From Laceyella sacchari (lineage in GTDB: Bacteria > Bacillota > Bacilli > Thermoactinomycetales > Thermoactinomycetaceae), in the NCBI RefSeq assembly GCF_004343255.1, contig NZ_SMDD01000001.1, positions 1,133,284 to 1,197,283 of the forward strand: a stretch of 64,000 nucleotides of DNA, written 5' to 3'. The notes under the pieces are model-generated. The model had not been told where the DNA came from and did no database searches. It saw nothing but the letters and a program-made list of their open reading frames with translations. Both the position numbers and the translations under genes were made by a program. Numbering within the stretch: position 1 is the first letter of the stretch; every line of letters begins with the position of its first letter. Shown here in pieces: positions 44,392-53,546 of the stretch.

Positions 44392-44420
44392 TTGCTTCCT
44401 TTCCCCGTTTCTGCTATAAT
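44392..44420 (+). promoter_or_regulatory. Promoter for the candidate RNA
   Basis: TTGCTT, 17 nt and TATAAT, with the extended −10 TGC before TATAAT. It points rightward, away from the VUT gene. Confidence 0.65.
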
Positions 44421-44426
44421 CATGTC

Positions 44427-44566
44427 CATTGCAGTATCCTATCACATTTTAGTGTGCCTGAAAAATTCAGGACTGATCAAACACACCCCCGGCGGAGCGA
44501 TCACAGTCGGCCGGCGCATACCTTTGTTGATGAGGTGTCTTGATAAATCGTTATCAAGGCTTTTTT
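44427..44566 (+). ncRNA. Candidate structured RNA / attenuated leader
   Basis: About 140 nt from a good promoter to an intrinsic terminator (CTTGATAA/TTATCAAG, 44539-44558, then T6). Between them are a perfect hairpin CCTGAA-AAA-TTCAGG (44457-44471) enclosed by GTGTG/CACAC (44452-44486), and a second stem CCGGC/GCCGG (44489-44514). No coding frame with a binding site is present. It may be a small RNA, or a riboswitch-like leader read through to the dehydrogenase gene at 44776. No known riboswitch class was matched. Confidence 0.5.
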
Positions 44567-44775
44567 GCATTGTCCATGAATCCTTTCCGCAGGGGCATAT
44601 ATTTTGGATAAGGATGGAGCAACCTAGAGGGAGAGATAGAGAGAAGGGATGTAATTATATACATATAACAGGAAAAAGTGCTCTTTTAAGATAGTTTTTC
44701 GGAAATTGTTAACGATATGACGGCGAGAACCTGCTACAATAGACAAGGTTATTTAAGCGAAAGGAGCAAGAACTC
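44567..44775 (+). promoter_or_regulatory. Upstream region of the dehydrogenase-ackA operon
   Basis: 209 bp without a gene. An extended −10, TGCTACAAT, lies about 40 bp before the GTG and is the best promoter candidate. A −35 is not obvious. Confidence 0.45.
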
Positions 44776-45663
44776 GTGGCAAATATTCAGCACATCGCCG
44801 TGATCGGCGGCGGAACCATGGGACAAGGCATCGCCGAGCTCTTGGCATCCAAGGGAATAGAAACAACGGTGATTGAGAGAAATGATGAATTGGCGAAAGA
44901 CGCTTATCATCATATTGAAATGAGTTTGGATAAAAAATTGGAAAAATGGGGCATTACGCCAGCCGAGAAGAAGATGACGCTGTCCCGGATTCATGCGACG
45001 GCAGATACGGAAGCTCTTAAACAGGTTGATTTCGTTATCGAATCGGTGGTGGAAGACCTCGACGCCAAATTGGAATTGTTTGCTCTGTGCGACCGGTTGT
45101 GCCGACCAGAAGTGATCTTGGCCAGCAACACATCGACCCTCAGTTTGACCGAGATTGCTGCGGCAACGCAACGTCCGGATAAAGTGATCGGTCTGCATTT
45201 TGTGCATCCTGTTCCAAAGACCCCGTTGGTGGAAGTTGTGCGGGGATTGAAAACTTCCCAAGTGACGGTACAAACGGTGGTCGACTTGTTGGCGCAAATG
45301 GAAATGACCGGGATCGAGGTGTATGAATCACCCGGTTTTGTGACGACGCGCTTGATCTGTCTGTTGATCAATGAGGCAGTGTACACATTGATGGAAGGGG
45401 TGGCTAGCGCTTACGACATCGACCGAGCGATGAAAGCGTACCAATTCCAGTACGGCCCGTTGGAGATGGTGGATCGCTTCGGATTGGATTCTGTGCTGGC
45501 GGCGCTGGAACGCCTATACCGTGAATTTGGTGATACCAAATATCGCCCGGCTCCGCTGTTGAAAAAAATGGTGCGCGCTGGCCATTTGGGCGTGAAAACA
45601 GGTGAAGGATTCTTCAAATACAGCGAAGACGGCGAACGGATCATGAAGGAGGGCCAGGCATGA
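44776..45663 (+). CDS. 3-hydroxyacyl-CoA (3-hydroxybutyryl-CoA) dehydrogenase
   Basis: 295 residues, GTG start after AAAGGAG. The NAD-binding Rossmann motif is VIGGGTMGQGIAELLA (residues 9-24). ESVVEDLDAKLELF, SNTSTLSLTEIA and GLHFVHPVPKTPLVEVV (catalytic His) are the Hbd/PaaH signatures. The C-terminal domain ends LGVKTGEGFFKY. The gene overlaps the acetate kinase gene by 4 bp (ATGA), so the two are translationally coupled. No thiolase or crotonase gene is beside it. Confidence 0.94.
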   Translation: MANIQHIAVIGGGTMGQGIAELLASKGIETTVIERNDELAKDAYHHIEMSLDKKLEKWGITPAEKKMTLSRIHATADTEALKQVDFVIESVVEDLDAKLELFALCDRLCRPEVILASNTSTLSLTEIAAATQRPDKVIGLHFVHPVPKTPLVEVVRGLKTSQVTVQTVVDLLAQMEMTGIEVYESPGFVTTRLICLLINEAVYTLMEGVASAYDIDRAMKAYQFQYGPLEMVDRFGLDSVLAALERLYREFGDTKYRPAPLLKKMVRAGHLGVKTGEGFFKYSEDGERIMKEGQA

Positions 45664-46853
45664 AGATATTGGTGATCAACTGCGGAAGTTCCTCGATTAA
45701 ATACCAATTGTTTGATATGACTGATGAGTCCGTATTGGCGTCGGGATTGGTTGAGAAGATCGGTACTGAATCAGCGATGATCAAACATGAAGTTACCGGT
45801 GCGGAAGAAAAGGTGCTAATCAGCGAGATCCTCGACCATCGCGTGGGCATGAAAAAAGTGTTGGACTTGTTGATGGACAAAGAGGAAGGCGTCATTCAAA
45901 GTGCGGATGAAGTGGCAGCCGTGGGCCATCGCGTTGTGCACGGTGGGGAGTTCTTTTCCAGTTCCGTTGTAATCGACAGCCAAGTGCGGCAAGCGATCCG
46001 CAAGACGATTGATCTGGCTCCACTTCACAATCCCCCCAACTTATTGGGAATCGACGCGGCACAAGCGCAACTGCCCCATGCAACCCATGTGGCGGTGTTT
46101 GATACGGCATTCCATCAGACGATGCCTGATTATGCCTATATGTATGCTTTGCCTCGGATTTTGTATCAAAAATACAAAGTGCGCCGATACGGTTTCCATG
46201 GCACTTCGCACAAATACGTATCGCAACGGGCGGCAGAATTTCTTGGCAAGCCACTGGCCGATCTTAAGATCATTTCTTGCCACATCGGCAACGGCGCGAG
46301 CATCACTGCCGTTCAAGGCGGGAAATCAGTGGATACCAGCATGGGCATGACCCCGCTTGAAGGCTTGATGATGGGCACTCGCTCAGGGGATATCGACCCG
46401 GCCATCGTACCGTTTGTGATCGCTAAAGAAGAATTGACCATCGGTGAAGTAAGTTCGATGATGAACAAGCACAGTGGCCTGTTGGGCGTGTCAGGCATCT
46501 CTTCGGACATGCGCGAAGTGACGGAAGCGATGTTTGACGGCAACAGCCAAGCCAAGCTGGCGATTGATATGTACATCTATAAGATCAAAAAAGTGATCGG
46601 CTCTTATGTGGCTGCCATGGATGGACTGGATGTGTTGCTGTTCACCGCAGGCGTAGGGGAAAACGCTTCGTTGATTCGCGAACGGGTATGTGAAGGGCTG
46701 AGCTTCTTCGGCATTGAGATTGACAAAGAAGAAAACGCGATCCGCAAAAAAGAGGAACGCCGTATCAGCACTCCGTCTTCCAAAGTGGAAGTGTTGGTGA
46801 TACCGACCAACGAAGAACTGATGATCGCCCGCGAGACAAAAGAACTGGTCTAA
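45660..46853 (+). CDS. ackA: Acetate kinase
   Basis: A 397-residue ASKHA-fold kinase: N-terminal VINCGSSSIKYQLFD, central VGHRVVHGGE, VFDTAFH, YGFHGTSHKYV and SCHIGNGAS, and C-terminal FTAGVGENA. These are AckA rather than butyrate kinase motifs. It converts acetyl-phosphate and ADP to acetate and ATP, or the reverse. It starts inside the end of the dehydrogenase gene, an unusual partner. Confidence 0.95.
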   Translation: MKILVINCGSSSIKYQLFDMTDESVLASGLVEKIGTESAMIKHEVTGAEEKVLISEILDHRVGMKKVLDLLMDKEEGVIQSADEVAAVGHRVVHGGEFFSSSVVIDSQVRQAIRKTIDLAPLHNPPNLLGIDAAQAQLPHATHVAVFDTAFHQTMPDYAYMYALPRILYQKYKVRRYGFHGTSHKYVSQRAAEFLGKPLADLKIISCHIGNGASITAVQGGKSVDTSMGMTPLEGLMMGTRSGDIDPAIVPFVIAKEELTIGEVSSMMNKHSGLLGVSGISSDMREVTEAMFDGNSQAKLAIDMYIYKIKKVIGSYVAAMDGLDVLLFTAGVGENASLIRERVCEGLSFFGIEIDKEENAIRKKEERRISTPSSKVEVLVIPTNEELMIARETKELV

Positions 46854-46916
46854 GCCTGTTCAACCATGATAAGATGATGTGGATGGGATCTTGTTTTGAA
46901 GAGGGAGGTTCTCACG

Positions 46917-48101
46917 TTGAAATTATCCAAACGCGTTCAACAATTGGCCCCATCCCCAACACTCGCCATCACTGCCAAAGCCAAAGCATTGAAACAAGCT
47001 GGCCATGATGTGATCGGATTGGGTGCGGGTGAGCCTGACTTCAACACACCCGTACATATCCTGCAGGCGGCCGAGGAAGCGATGCACAAAGGTTTGACGA
47101 AATACACGCCTTCCAGTGGTGTGGTTGAGCTGAAGCAGGCGATTATCGAGAAATTTAAACGAGATAATGGTCTGACCTATGAGCCGAATCAAATCATCGT
47201 GACAGTCGGTGCGAAGCATGCCTTGTACAACTTGTTCCAAGCTTTGTTGGATGAAGGGGATGAAGTGATCGTTCCTGCCCCATACTGGGTGAGCTACCTT
47301 GAACAGGTGAAGCTGGCCGGAGGGGTGCCGGTGGTTGTTGAAGGCAAAGAAGAAAATCAGTTTAAAATCACTCCAGCTCAATTGGAAGCGGCTGTTACTG
47401 ATCGTACCAAGGCGTTGTTGCTTAACAGCCCATCCAATCCAACCGGCATGTTGTACACCGCAGAGGAATTGCGCGCGATCGGGGAAGTGTGCGTAAAACA
47501 TGATATTCTCGTGGTGTCGGACGAAATTTATGAGCATTTGATTTACGGCGATGAAAAGCATGTGAGCATAGCTAGTTTGAGCGATGAGCTGTATCAACGT
47601 ACCGTGATCATCAACGGGGTGTCAAAAACGTATTCGATGACTGGCTGGCGGATTGGCTATGCGGCGGGACCGGCAGAGCTGATTAAAGCGATGTCCGGCC
47701 TGTCGGATCACAGCACCTCCAACCCGACATCCATCGCGCAATATGCCGCTATTGCCGCGCTCCAAGGTACACATGAACCGGTGGCGGAAATGAAGCGGGC
47801 ATTCAAAGAGCGCCGCGATTATGTGGTGCGTCGCGTCAATGAGATCCCTGGATTCCATTGCCAAATGCCGGCGGGGGCGTTTTACGCTTTTATCAACATC
47901 CGCGAGGCATTGAACCAATCCGGCAAGTATGCAAACCCTGACGAGTGGTCTGCTGCGTTGTTGGAAAAAGCATTGGTTGCCGTGGTTCCAGGCTCCGGTT
48001 TCGGCTCGAATGACCATATTCGGATCTCCTACGCGACTTCCATGGAGCAGTTGGAGCAAGCGCTTGACCGCATCGAAAAGTTTGTAAAAGATCAGGCGTA
48101 A
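46917..48101 (+). CDS. aspB: Aspartate aminotransferase (class I, fold type I)
   Basis: 394 residues from a TTG after GAGGGAGG. The ATG-like codon 21 bases upstream precedes the site. IGLGAGEPDFNTP, YWVSYLEQV, NSPSNPTGM, SDEIYEHLIY and the PLP lysine in NGVSKTYSMTGWR place it in subgroup Ib, the AspB group of Bacillus and Thermus. A terminator follows. Confidence 0.95.
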   Translation: MKLSKRVQQLAPSPTLAITAKAKALKQAGHDVIGLGAGEPDFNTPVHILQAAEEAMHKGLTKYTPSSGVVELKQAIIEKFKRDNGLTYEPNQIIVTVGAKHALYNLFQALLDEGDEVIVPAPYWVSYLEQVKLAGGVPVVVEGKEENQFKITPAQLEAAVTDRTKALLLNSPSNPTGMLYTAEELRAIGEVCVKHDILVVSDEIYEHLIYGDEKHVSIASLSDELYQRTVIINGVSKTYSMTGWRIGYAAGPAELIKAMSGLSDHSTSNPTSIAQYAAIAALQGTHEPVAEMKRAFKERRDYVVRRVNEIPGFHCQMPAGAFYAFINIREALNQSGKYANPDEWSAALLEKALVAVVPGSGFGSNDHIRISYATSMEQLEQALDRIEKFVKDQA

Positions 48102-48108
48102 AGCAAAA

Positions 48109-48143
48109 AAGCACTGGTGATCAATTGAACACCAGTGCTTTTC
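48109..48143. terminator. Bidirectional terminator between aspB and lexA
   Basis: AAGCACTGGTG/CACCAGTGCTT with a 10-nt loop, then TTCTT. The opposite strand ends in a T-run as well. Confidence 0.9.
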
Positions 48144-48156
48144 TTATAGTCAAGGT

Positions 48157-48780
48157 TTACATTACTTCGCGGATCAAGCTGATGACTTTGCCTAAAATGG
48201 TGACTTCTGGCAAGCGAATCGGTTCAAGCTGGTCGTTTTCCGGTTGCAGGCGAATGTGATCGGGTTCCCGGAAGAAGCGCTTGACGGTCGCTTCCCCGTC
48301 TGGGGTCATAGCGACAACGATATCGCCGTTGTTGGCCGTCGGTTGCTGGCGTACGACTACGTGGTCTCCATCAAGGATACCGGCGTTAATCATGCTTTCG
48401 CCCCGCACGGATAACAGGAAAACGGTCTGTTCATCACCGACCAGGCGGCGAGGCAAGGGATAATAGTCTTCAATATTTTCAATCGCGGTGATCGGTTCAC
48501 CCGCGGTTACTTTGCCGACGATAGGGACAAAAACGGTGTCCACTTGGGCTTTAGTAGGTAACTCAGCCCGTTTAAGCAATTCGATAGCGCGTGGTTTTGT
48601 TGGGTCGCGCCGAATATAACCTTTTTTTTCTAACCGCGCCAGATGACCGTGGACGGTGGAGCTGGAAGCGAGGCCAACTGCTTCGCCAATTTCGCGCACT
48701 GAAGGCGGATATCCTTTTTCGAGTACGTTTTTTTGTATGTAGTTAAGAATGGCCTGCTGGCGTGGAGAAAGTTTGCTCAT
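48157..48780 (-). CDS. lexA: LexA repressor
   Basis: 207 residues from the ATG at 48780 (MSKLSPRQQ), about 9 nt after AGGGGAG. It has an N-terminal winged helix and a C-terminal S24 autoprotease with cleavage site TAGEP, catalytic serine in [11 protein letters not shown] and lysine in GEATVKRFF. It represses SOS genes until RecA promotes self-cleavage. The promoter overlaps LexA-like boxes, which indicates autoregulation. The open frame extends far upstream through the promoter, which is not coding. Confidence 0.97.
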   Translation of the reverse strand: MSKLSPRQQAILNYIQKNVLEKGYPPSVREIGEAVGLASSSTVHGHLARLEKKGYIRRDPTKPRAIELLKRAELPTKAQVDTVFVPIVGKVTAGEPITAIENIEDYYPLPRRLVGDEQTVFLLSVRGESMINAGILDGDHVVVRQQPTANNGDIVVAMTPDGEATVKRFFREPDHIRLQPENDQLEPIRLPEVTILGKVISLIREVM

Positions 48781-48834
48781 GTTTTTCATCTCCCCTGATT
48801 GTAAGCGTTCACGAGCCTTTTTTATCTTATTCTT

Positions 48835-48863
48835 AGTATACATGAAGAAAGAAAAAAGAACAA
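48835..48863 (-). promoter_or_regulatory. lexA promoter
   Basis: On the minus strand, TTGTTC (48858-48863), 17 nt and TATACT (48835-48840). The −35 lies inside the hairpin that also carries the LexA-like boxes. Confidence 0.75.
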
Positions 48864-48887
48864 ACATTTGGTAGAATGTTTGTTCTT
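48856..48887 (-). terminator. xerC-like terminator overlapping LexA boxes
   Basis: A 13-bp perfect inverted repeat AAGAACAAACATT/AATGTTTGTTCTT with a 6-nt loop, followed on the minus strand by T4 and a T-rich run, ends the recombinase transcript. Each arm reads as a LexA-like box (AGAACAAACATTTG matches CGAACRNRYGTTYG at 12 of 14 positions). Confidence 0.75.
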
Positions 48888-48918
48888 GAACCGGTATAAA
48901 AACGCCTGAAACCACTGA

Positions 48919-49995
48919 TCACAGCATTCGATCCAACCGATCCAGTGCGTCATCTTTTTCGGTATTGATGACGTGGGTATAGATTTGGGTGGTCTGGATG
49001 CTAGAATGGCCCAAGATCTCCTGCACCACACGCAAATTTTCGCCGTTGGAGAGGAGCAGAGTAGCTAGCGTGTGGCGCAATTTGTGAGGAGAGATATTGG
49101 CGGCTTTGGGTGGTAGATTGGCTTCGCGTACGTATTTCTTGATGATTTCGGAAATGCCTTTGCGGCTGATCCGTTGGTAATTTTTATTGAGGAACAAGGC
49201 GTATTGGTGTTCTGGCGGAACCGGATCTTTGGGGCGCCGTTCCAAGTAGGCTTTGAGGGCGTCCATAGCGTTGCCGTTTAATTTCAACATGCGTTCTTTG
49301 CCGCCTTTGCCGATGATAATGATGCGGTACACTTGTCCATCCGTTTGAATGCTATTCAGATTGAGGTTAATCAACTCGGAAACGCGCATACCTGTGTTTA
49401 AAAACATCAGGATGATGGCGAGATCCCGCGTTTCAATCCAATTGGGGCTTTTGGTGTTTTTCTTTTGGTGGTAGAGATGAACTGCTTGGATGAGCCTGAG
49501 TGCTTCCTCTTTGGTCAGAAATACTGGCACTTTGGAGCGGGCGCGTGATTTGAGCGTCGCATCCTCATATTCTTCCATCGGGTCGCGGTCGAGAACATGG
49601 GATTTCACCAGAAACCGGAACAGCGAGCGGAGGGATGCGCGTTTGCGCTGTTTGCCGCTGCGCGAGTTTTCGCGGAAATGAGTGCGTTCAACCCAGACTT
49701 CTTTCATTTCTCCCGTGGTGGGATCTTTTTTCTTCATTTTAATATGTACGGTGCGCTCATACCCGTTTTCAATATGACGGAAAAACCGTTTAAGGGTCAT
49801 GGCGTCAACTTGGTAGATGGTTTTGCCGCGCGTCGTTAAAAAATCAAAGAAAAGCGCAAAGTCATAAGCATAATTGGCTATCGTTTGTTTAGAGCGGTCG
49901 GCACTGATCATCTCCAAGAAGAAATCTTGCACTTCTTCTGGAAATTGGCCTACGATTCGATTAATGCTTTCTGGTAGTTTGCGCGACACAATCAT
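48919..49995 (-). CDS. Tyrosine recombinase (Xer/integrase family)
   Basis: 358 residues. The C-terminal catalytic domain carries NTGMRVSELINLNL (Arg I), HKLRHTLATLLL (His-x-x-Arg), LGHSSIQTTQIYTH (His and the nucleophile Tyr). The N-terminal SAM-like DNA-binding domain contains a basic insertion (residues about 85-115, KMKKKDPTTGEMKEV), making it longer than XerC or XerD and nearer to XerS-type or integrase-like proteins. GGGGGTGA precedes the ATG. No att site or prophage genes are seen, so a chromosomal resolution role is plausible. Confidence 0.9.
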   Translation of the reverse strand: MIVSRKLPESINRIVGQFPEEVQDFFLEMISADRSKQTIANYAYDFALFFDFLTTRGKTIYQVDAMTLKRFFRHIENGYERTVHIKMKKKDPTTGEMKEVWVERTHFRENSRSGKQRKRASLRSLFRFLVKSHVLDRDPMEEYEDATLKSRARSKVPVFLTKEEALRLIQAVHLYHQKKNTKSPNWIETRDLAIILMFLNTGMRVSELINLNLNSIQTDGQVYRIIIIGKGGKERMLKLNGNAMDALKAYLERRPKDPVPPEHQYALFLNKNYQRISRKGISEIIKKYVREANLPPKAANISPHKLRHTLATLLLSNGENLRVVQEILGHSSIQTTQIYTHVINTEKDDALDRLDRML

Positions 49996-50206
49996 GGTGG
50001 TTCACCCCCTGGCAAGTACATATGTTGGCGATCAGGCTAGCATGACGGAAACAACAAGTCCGCAAGCCGAATATGGCGTGAAAGGGCGATCAACCATTCC
50101 CATTTTACCATGTTTTTCATCAGCGGGAGGGGCAAAGGGTGGGTTTTTCTCCCTGTTCATGTTATGATGCAAGATGTCAGCAATCCTTGTGAAAGGGGTG
50201 CCTTTC

Positions 50207-50986
50207 TTGCTCATAAAACGATGGGCGTTGTTGTCATTGGCGGTAGCGGTAGTGGGCTTGACTGGTTGCAGTTCGTTTTCGTTTGGGGACGGAACGACCA
50301 TTGCTCCGGGACAAGCGACGAAACAGATTGTCGAGATTGTGGAAAAAGCGGAGCGGGTTTTGCAAGAAAATCCGCAAAATACATACCGCTTGGAGGGAAA
50401 CGGGTTTTATGCGACAGCAGCGGCTGATTTCGCTCAAAACAAGATGCATATTTCCGGTTTAGATGAAGGCATGCAAATTCCCTTGGAAGGGTATGTCAGC
50501 GGAAATGATGTTTATGAGAAAGTGATGGTGACATCGGAAGCGAAATGGTATTCTTATGCGGCCATGGACTTGCCTTACATCGTACAAATCTATCCGCTTC
50601 CCGGTTATCTTCCGCATCTGCCCCGATACTTGGCTTATACCAAAAAATATTCAGGCGATATCGAATTGACGGATGATGGGAATGTCTTCCGCTTGGAGTG
50701 GAAAGCACCGGAAACTGAACGGCTAGCCTTGCAAGAGCGCTTGCGGAAACTGGAGGCGTACAGTCTATTTCCCAATGAGGAAAATCCGGCTCCAACCGAT
50801 ATTGAATTGATGGAGATGCGCCAAAAGTTGACAATAGACAAGAAGACATATCAAGTGAAAGAAATTTGGATGGAAACTTATTATCCCGAGAATAAAATCG
50901 ACATGAAGATGACATGGAAAAAAGCAGGTGCGAACCAAGTAGACGTGCCGGACAACGTCAAGAATGAGGCCAAACAAATCAAATAG
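50207..50986 (+). CDS. Lipoprotein of unknown function
   Basis: 259 residues from a TTG 6 nt after GGGGTG. The leader ends with lipobox LTGC. The mature part has a helical TKQIVEIVEKAERVLQ start, then a beta-rich region (YRLEGNGFYATAAADF, MQIPLEGYVSGNDVYEKV) and a KMTWKKAG end. The plan resembles the lipoprotein at 40913. Function unknown. Confidence 0.8.
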   Translation: MLIKRWALLSLAVAVVGLTGCSSFSFGDGTTIAPGQATKQIVEIVEKAERVLQENPQNTYRLEGNGFYATAAADFAQNKMHISGLDEGMQIPLEGYVSGNDVYEKVMVTSEAKWYSYAAMDLPYIVQIYPLPGYLPHLPRYLAYTKKYSGDIELTDDGNVFRLEWKAPETERLALQERLRKLEAYSLFPNEENPAPTDIELMEMRQKLTIDKKTYQVKEIWMETYYPENKIDMKMTWKKAGANQVDVPDNVKNEAKQIK

Positions 50987-50995
50987 GATATATTA

Positions 50996-51027
50996 CAAAG
51001 GCTCTAACTTTTAGGTAAGAGCCTTTG
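50996..51027 (+). terminator. Terminator of the lipoprotein gene
   Basis: CAAAGGCTCT/AGAGCCTTTG with a 12-nt loop. A weak T-run follows. Confidence 0.72.
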
Positions 51028-51052
51028 TCATAAAACCAGCAGACAAACAACC

Positions 51053-51556
51053 TTAACAAGCCACAAAGCCCAATTTGGTGTTGATTGCGAGCATGGGCTT
51101 GTTCATATGGGCGACTCGGGTTTCCACCCGTTGCACGCCTTTGGCCAAGCAGATGTGAAGCAAATGCTGTTTTAAGATCGTAGCCATTCCAGTGCCCCGG
51201 TATGCTTTGGACACGACCGTCAGCCCTGTGCGGGCGAGCGTCCCATCAATGGCCAGCGTGCTTAGCGCGATCCACTTTTGGCCATGTGAGATGAGCAAAG
51301 TCGTTTCCCTGTGTAGCCAGTAAGAGGTTGGATAAATGCGTGTGACAAAGTCTTCGTACCTCTCAAACTCCTCGCTACAACATCCAGGGTCATCCAACAC
51401 TCCTTCACGCACTAATGGATAGAGGGAGCGTCTGGTTATTTCGTTGTCTCCCGCCTGCGCGAGCGTGAAGAGATGGTACGGCGGTTCAAGCGGCTTTGGA
51501 GTGATTACTGTAGGATCAATAGTGGTCAGATCGAGGGGAAGATGAATGAACGACAT
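51053..51556 (-). CDS. GNAT family N-acetyltransferase
   Basis: 167 residues from the ATG at 51556 after AGGAGG. The acetyl-CoA loop VSKAYRGTGMATILKQHLL and the late VETRVAHMNKPMLAINTKLGF are GNAT motifs A and B. The open frame continues upstream but without a site. It is divergent from the mcrBC operon with 250 bp between. The substrate is unknown. Confidence 0.88.
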   Translation of the reverse strand: MSFIHLPLDLTTIDPTVITPKPLEPPYHLFTLAQAGDNEITRRSLYPLVREGVLDDPGCCSEEFERYEDFVTRIYPTSYWLHRETTLLISHGQKWIALSTLAIDGTLARTGLTVVSKAYRGTGMATILKQHLLHICLAKGVQRVETRVAHMNKPMLAINTKLGFVAC

Positions 51557-51806
51557 GACTAGCCTCCTGTGACAAGATGTTTCATGCCTGGTGATCAAAT
51601 GGTTGATATTCCACCGATCGTTCAGTTTGATTTTATTGGCTTTAATTGGTTGTGACAAGGAAATTTGCATTTGTTGGCATGGTATACCCCACCAGATGTT
51701 TCAAAAACGGATGGTTCTTTGTTTGAGCAAGGAGTTGTTTTAATTTAAAATGTTCTTGCTAACTCATTTGAGATACTTGAGAAACGGATGGGAGAGTTGA
51801 GGCAGG

Positions 51807-53546
51807 ATGAGTGCACAGCATCGTGGACGGAACGTGGGAGCGGAGGGCAAGTCGCGAATGAATCCGCTTCCGTCAGAAGAGTTGAGGCAGGTGTGGTTGA
51901 TGGAGTCGTCCACTTTTGCAGAGGAGCCCGTTGAAAGAAAAATCAGCCGCTTGTCCATTGCGAAACCTGGATTCGACCCGATAATCCAACAGATCCAATC
52001 CGGTGATCTGCTCGTGTGCCACACCTGCGGCACAAAGCATCAAATCAAGGAAGTGTTGTTATTGGTAGACGAGGCCCCCAAAAGCGGCCGTCCGGTGACA
52101 GTGTACATAAAACAGTTTGAAGAGCATCCACCCGTGTTGTTGGATGCATTGATTGCCGCTTGTGTGGAATGCACTGATCCTCCGCCTGGCGGCACGTATC
52201 TCATCCCCGCTGATGTTTTACACAGGATTCGCACCGTACAACCAGAGGTGAGCATGCTATTTGCGCGCCCTCGCCACTGGGTATTTCAATGCAATCCTCG
52301 CTTTTATGATTTGAAACAAGCGGTACGGCGAAATCATTTGAAGACGTGGAAAGTGACAGCTCATAAGCAACGCATCAAAAAGGGCGACAAGGTGATCTTG
52401 TGGATGACAGGGAGTGAAGCGGGATGTTACGCCCTGGCGACGGTGCAGTCAGAGGTGTTTAAAGGATGGGAGGAGATGGTGGAAGCGGAATATTTTCATG
52501 TGGATGACTCACCGGAAGCGCAGGACCGATGTGAAATAGAGATTGACTTAGATTTGACCGCAACCCCCATTTTACGGAAGACGACGGAAGCAGATCCGGT
52601 ATTGGCGGGGTTAAAAGTCGGCATGCAAGGGACTAATTTCCAGGCGACCCTTGCACAATACCAACAACTCTTGCGGTTGGCCTTGTCCGAGCGGAGAGGG
52701 ATGAAGGCAAAGGTCGCCCCACGTTACAGCTTGGCCGATTTTTGTGCGGACACTGGCTATGCTGAAGAAGAAGTAAAACATTGGCTTCGTGCCATCCATC
52801 GCAAAGGCCAAGTAATTTTTGGAGGGCCTCCGGGCACGGGCAAAACGTATGTCGCTGAACGCTTGGCCCGTTTGCTTACGAGCGAGGGGAATGGCTTTTA
52901 TGAGATGGTGCAGTTTCATCCCAACTATGCATATGAAGATTTCATCCAAGGGATTCGCCCGGCGGTGGCGGAAGACGGCAAGCAAAAGGTGGAGCTGGTT
53001 CCGGGGCGCTTTTTGGAATTTTGTGAGCGGGCCCGGCGTTGTGGTGGTACATGTGTGATGGTCATTGATGAAATTAATCGTGCTCATCTGCCCCGGGTGC
53101 TAGGGGAGCTTATGCTCACTTTGGAATATAGGGAAACCGAAATTCCGTTGGCTGGTGGAAATCGATTTTCCATTCCGAAAGGTGTGCGGCTGATCGGCAC
53201 GATGAATACGGCTGACCGTTCCATCGCACTGTTGGATGTAGCCTTGCGCCGACGGTTCGCTTTTATTCGATTGTCACCACAGTATGAACAGCTGCGCCAG
53301 TTCCACCATCCCCGGGGCAATGAGGTTGAAAGGCTGATTCCATTGTTACAGGAAATCAATGAGCGGGTGGGCGAGCCTTCCTTCGCACTGGGAATTTCTT
53401 ATTTTATGGTGGAGAATCTTGCTGAGGAATTGGAAGAGATATGGAGATGGGAAGTTGAACCCTACTTGGAGGACGTGTTGTTTGATCAACCGGATACAGT
53501 CGCATCGTACTCTTGGGAACGGGTGAAAGGACGCCTCCTTCCATGA
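51807..53546 (+). CDS. mcrB: EVE-domain McrB-type AAA+ GTPase of a modification-dependent restriction system
   Basis: 579 residues in three parts. Residues 1-150 form an unrecognised N-terminal domain with two CxxC pairs (CHTC 71-74, CVEC 119-122), probably one zinc ribbon. Residues about 155-290 form an EVE (PUA-like) reader domain (RHWVFQCNPRFYDL, KKGDKVILWMTG, GLKVGMQGTNF). Residues about 305-579 form an McrB AAA+ motor: Walker A GGPPGTGKT (339-347), Walker B VIDEINRA, sensor MNTADRSIALLDVALRRRF. EVE domains bind modified cytosines, so this protein should recognise modified foreign DNA and drive the McrC nuclease. The stop overlaps mcrC. The binding site before the ATG is weak (GAGGCAGG). 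Confidence 0.9.
   Translation: MSAQHRGRNVGAEGKSRMNPLPSEELRQVWLMESSTFAEEPVERKISRLSIAKPGFDPIIQQIQSGDLLVCHTCGTKHQIKEVLLLVDEAPKSGRPVTVYIKQFEEHPPVLLDALIAACVECTDPPPGGTYLIPADVLHRIRTVQPEVSMLFARPRHWVFQCNPRFYDLKQAVRRNHLKTWKVTAHKQRIKKGDKVILWMTGSEAGCYALATVQSEVFKGWEEMVEAEYFHVDDSPEAQDRCEIEIDLDLTATPILRKTTEADPVLAGLKVGMQGTNFQATLAQYQQLLRLALSERRGMKAKVAPRYSLADFCADTGYAEEEVKHWLRAIHRKGQVIFGGPPGTGKTYVAERLARLLTSEGNGFYEMVQFHPNYAYEDFIQGIRPAVAEDGKQKVELVPGRFLEFCERARRCGGTCVMVIDEINRAHLPRVLGELMLTLEYRETEIPLAGGNRFSIPKGVRLIGTMNTADRSIALLDVALRRRFAFIRLSPQYEQLRQFHHPRGNEVERLIPLLQEINERVGEPSFALGISYFMVENLAEELEEIWRWEVEPYLEDVLFDQPDTVASYSWERVKGRLLP

Noticed and set aside
44390-44470. preQ1 riboswitch before the VUT transporter
   Set aside because: The minus-strand leader lacks the preQ1 loop and pseudoknot motifs.
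44368-44694. A 108-codon plus-strand frame across the RNA candidate
   Set aside because: It runs through the promoter and terminator and has no binding site.
48919-49995. Prophage or integrative element marked by the recombinase
   Set aside because: No att repeats, tRNA target or phage genes flank it. Housekeeping genes lie on both sides.
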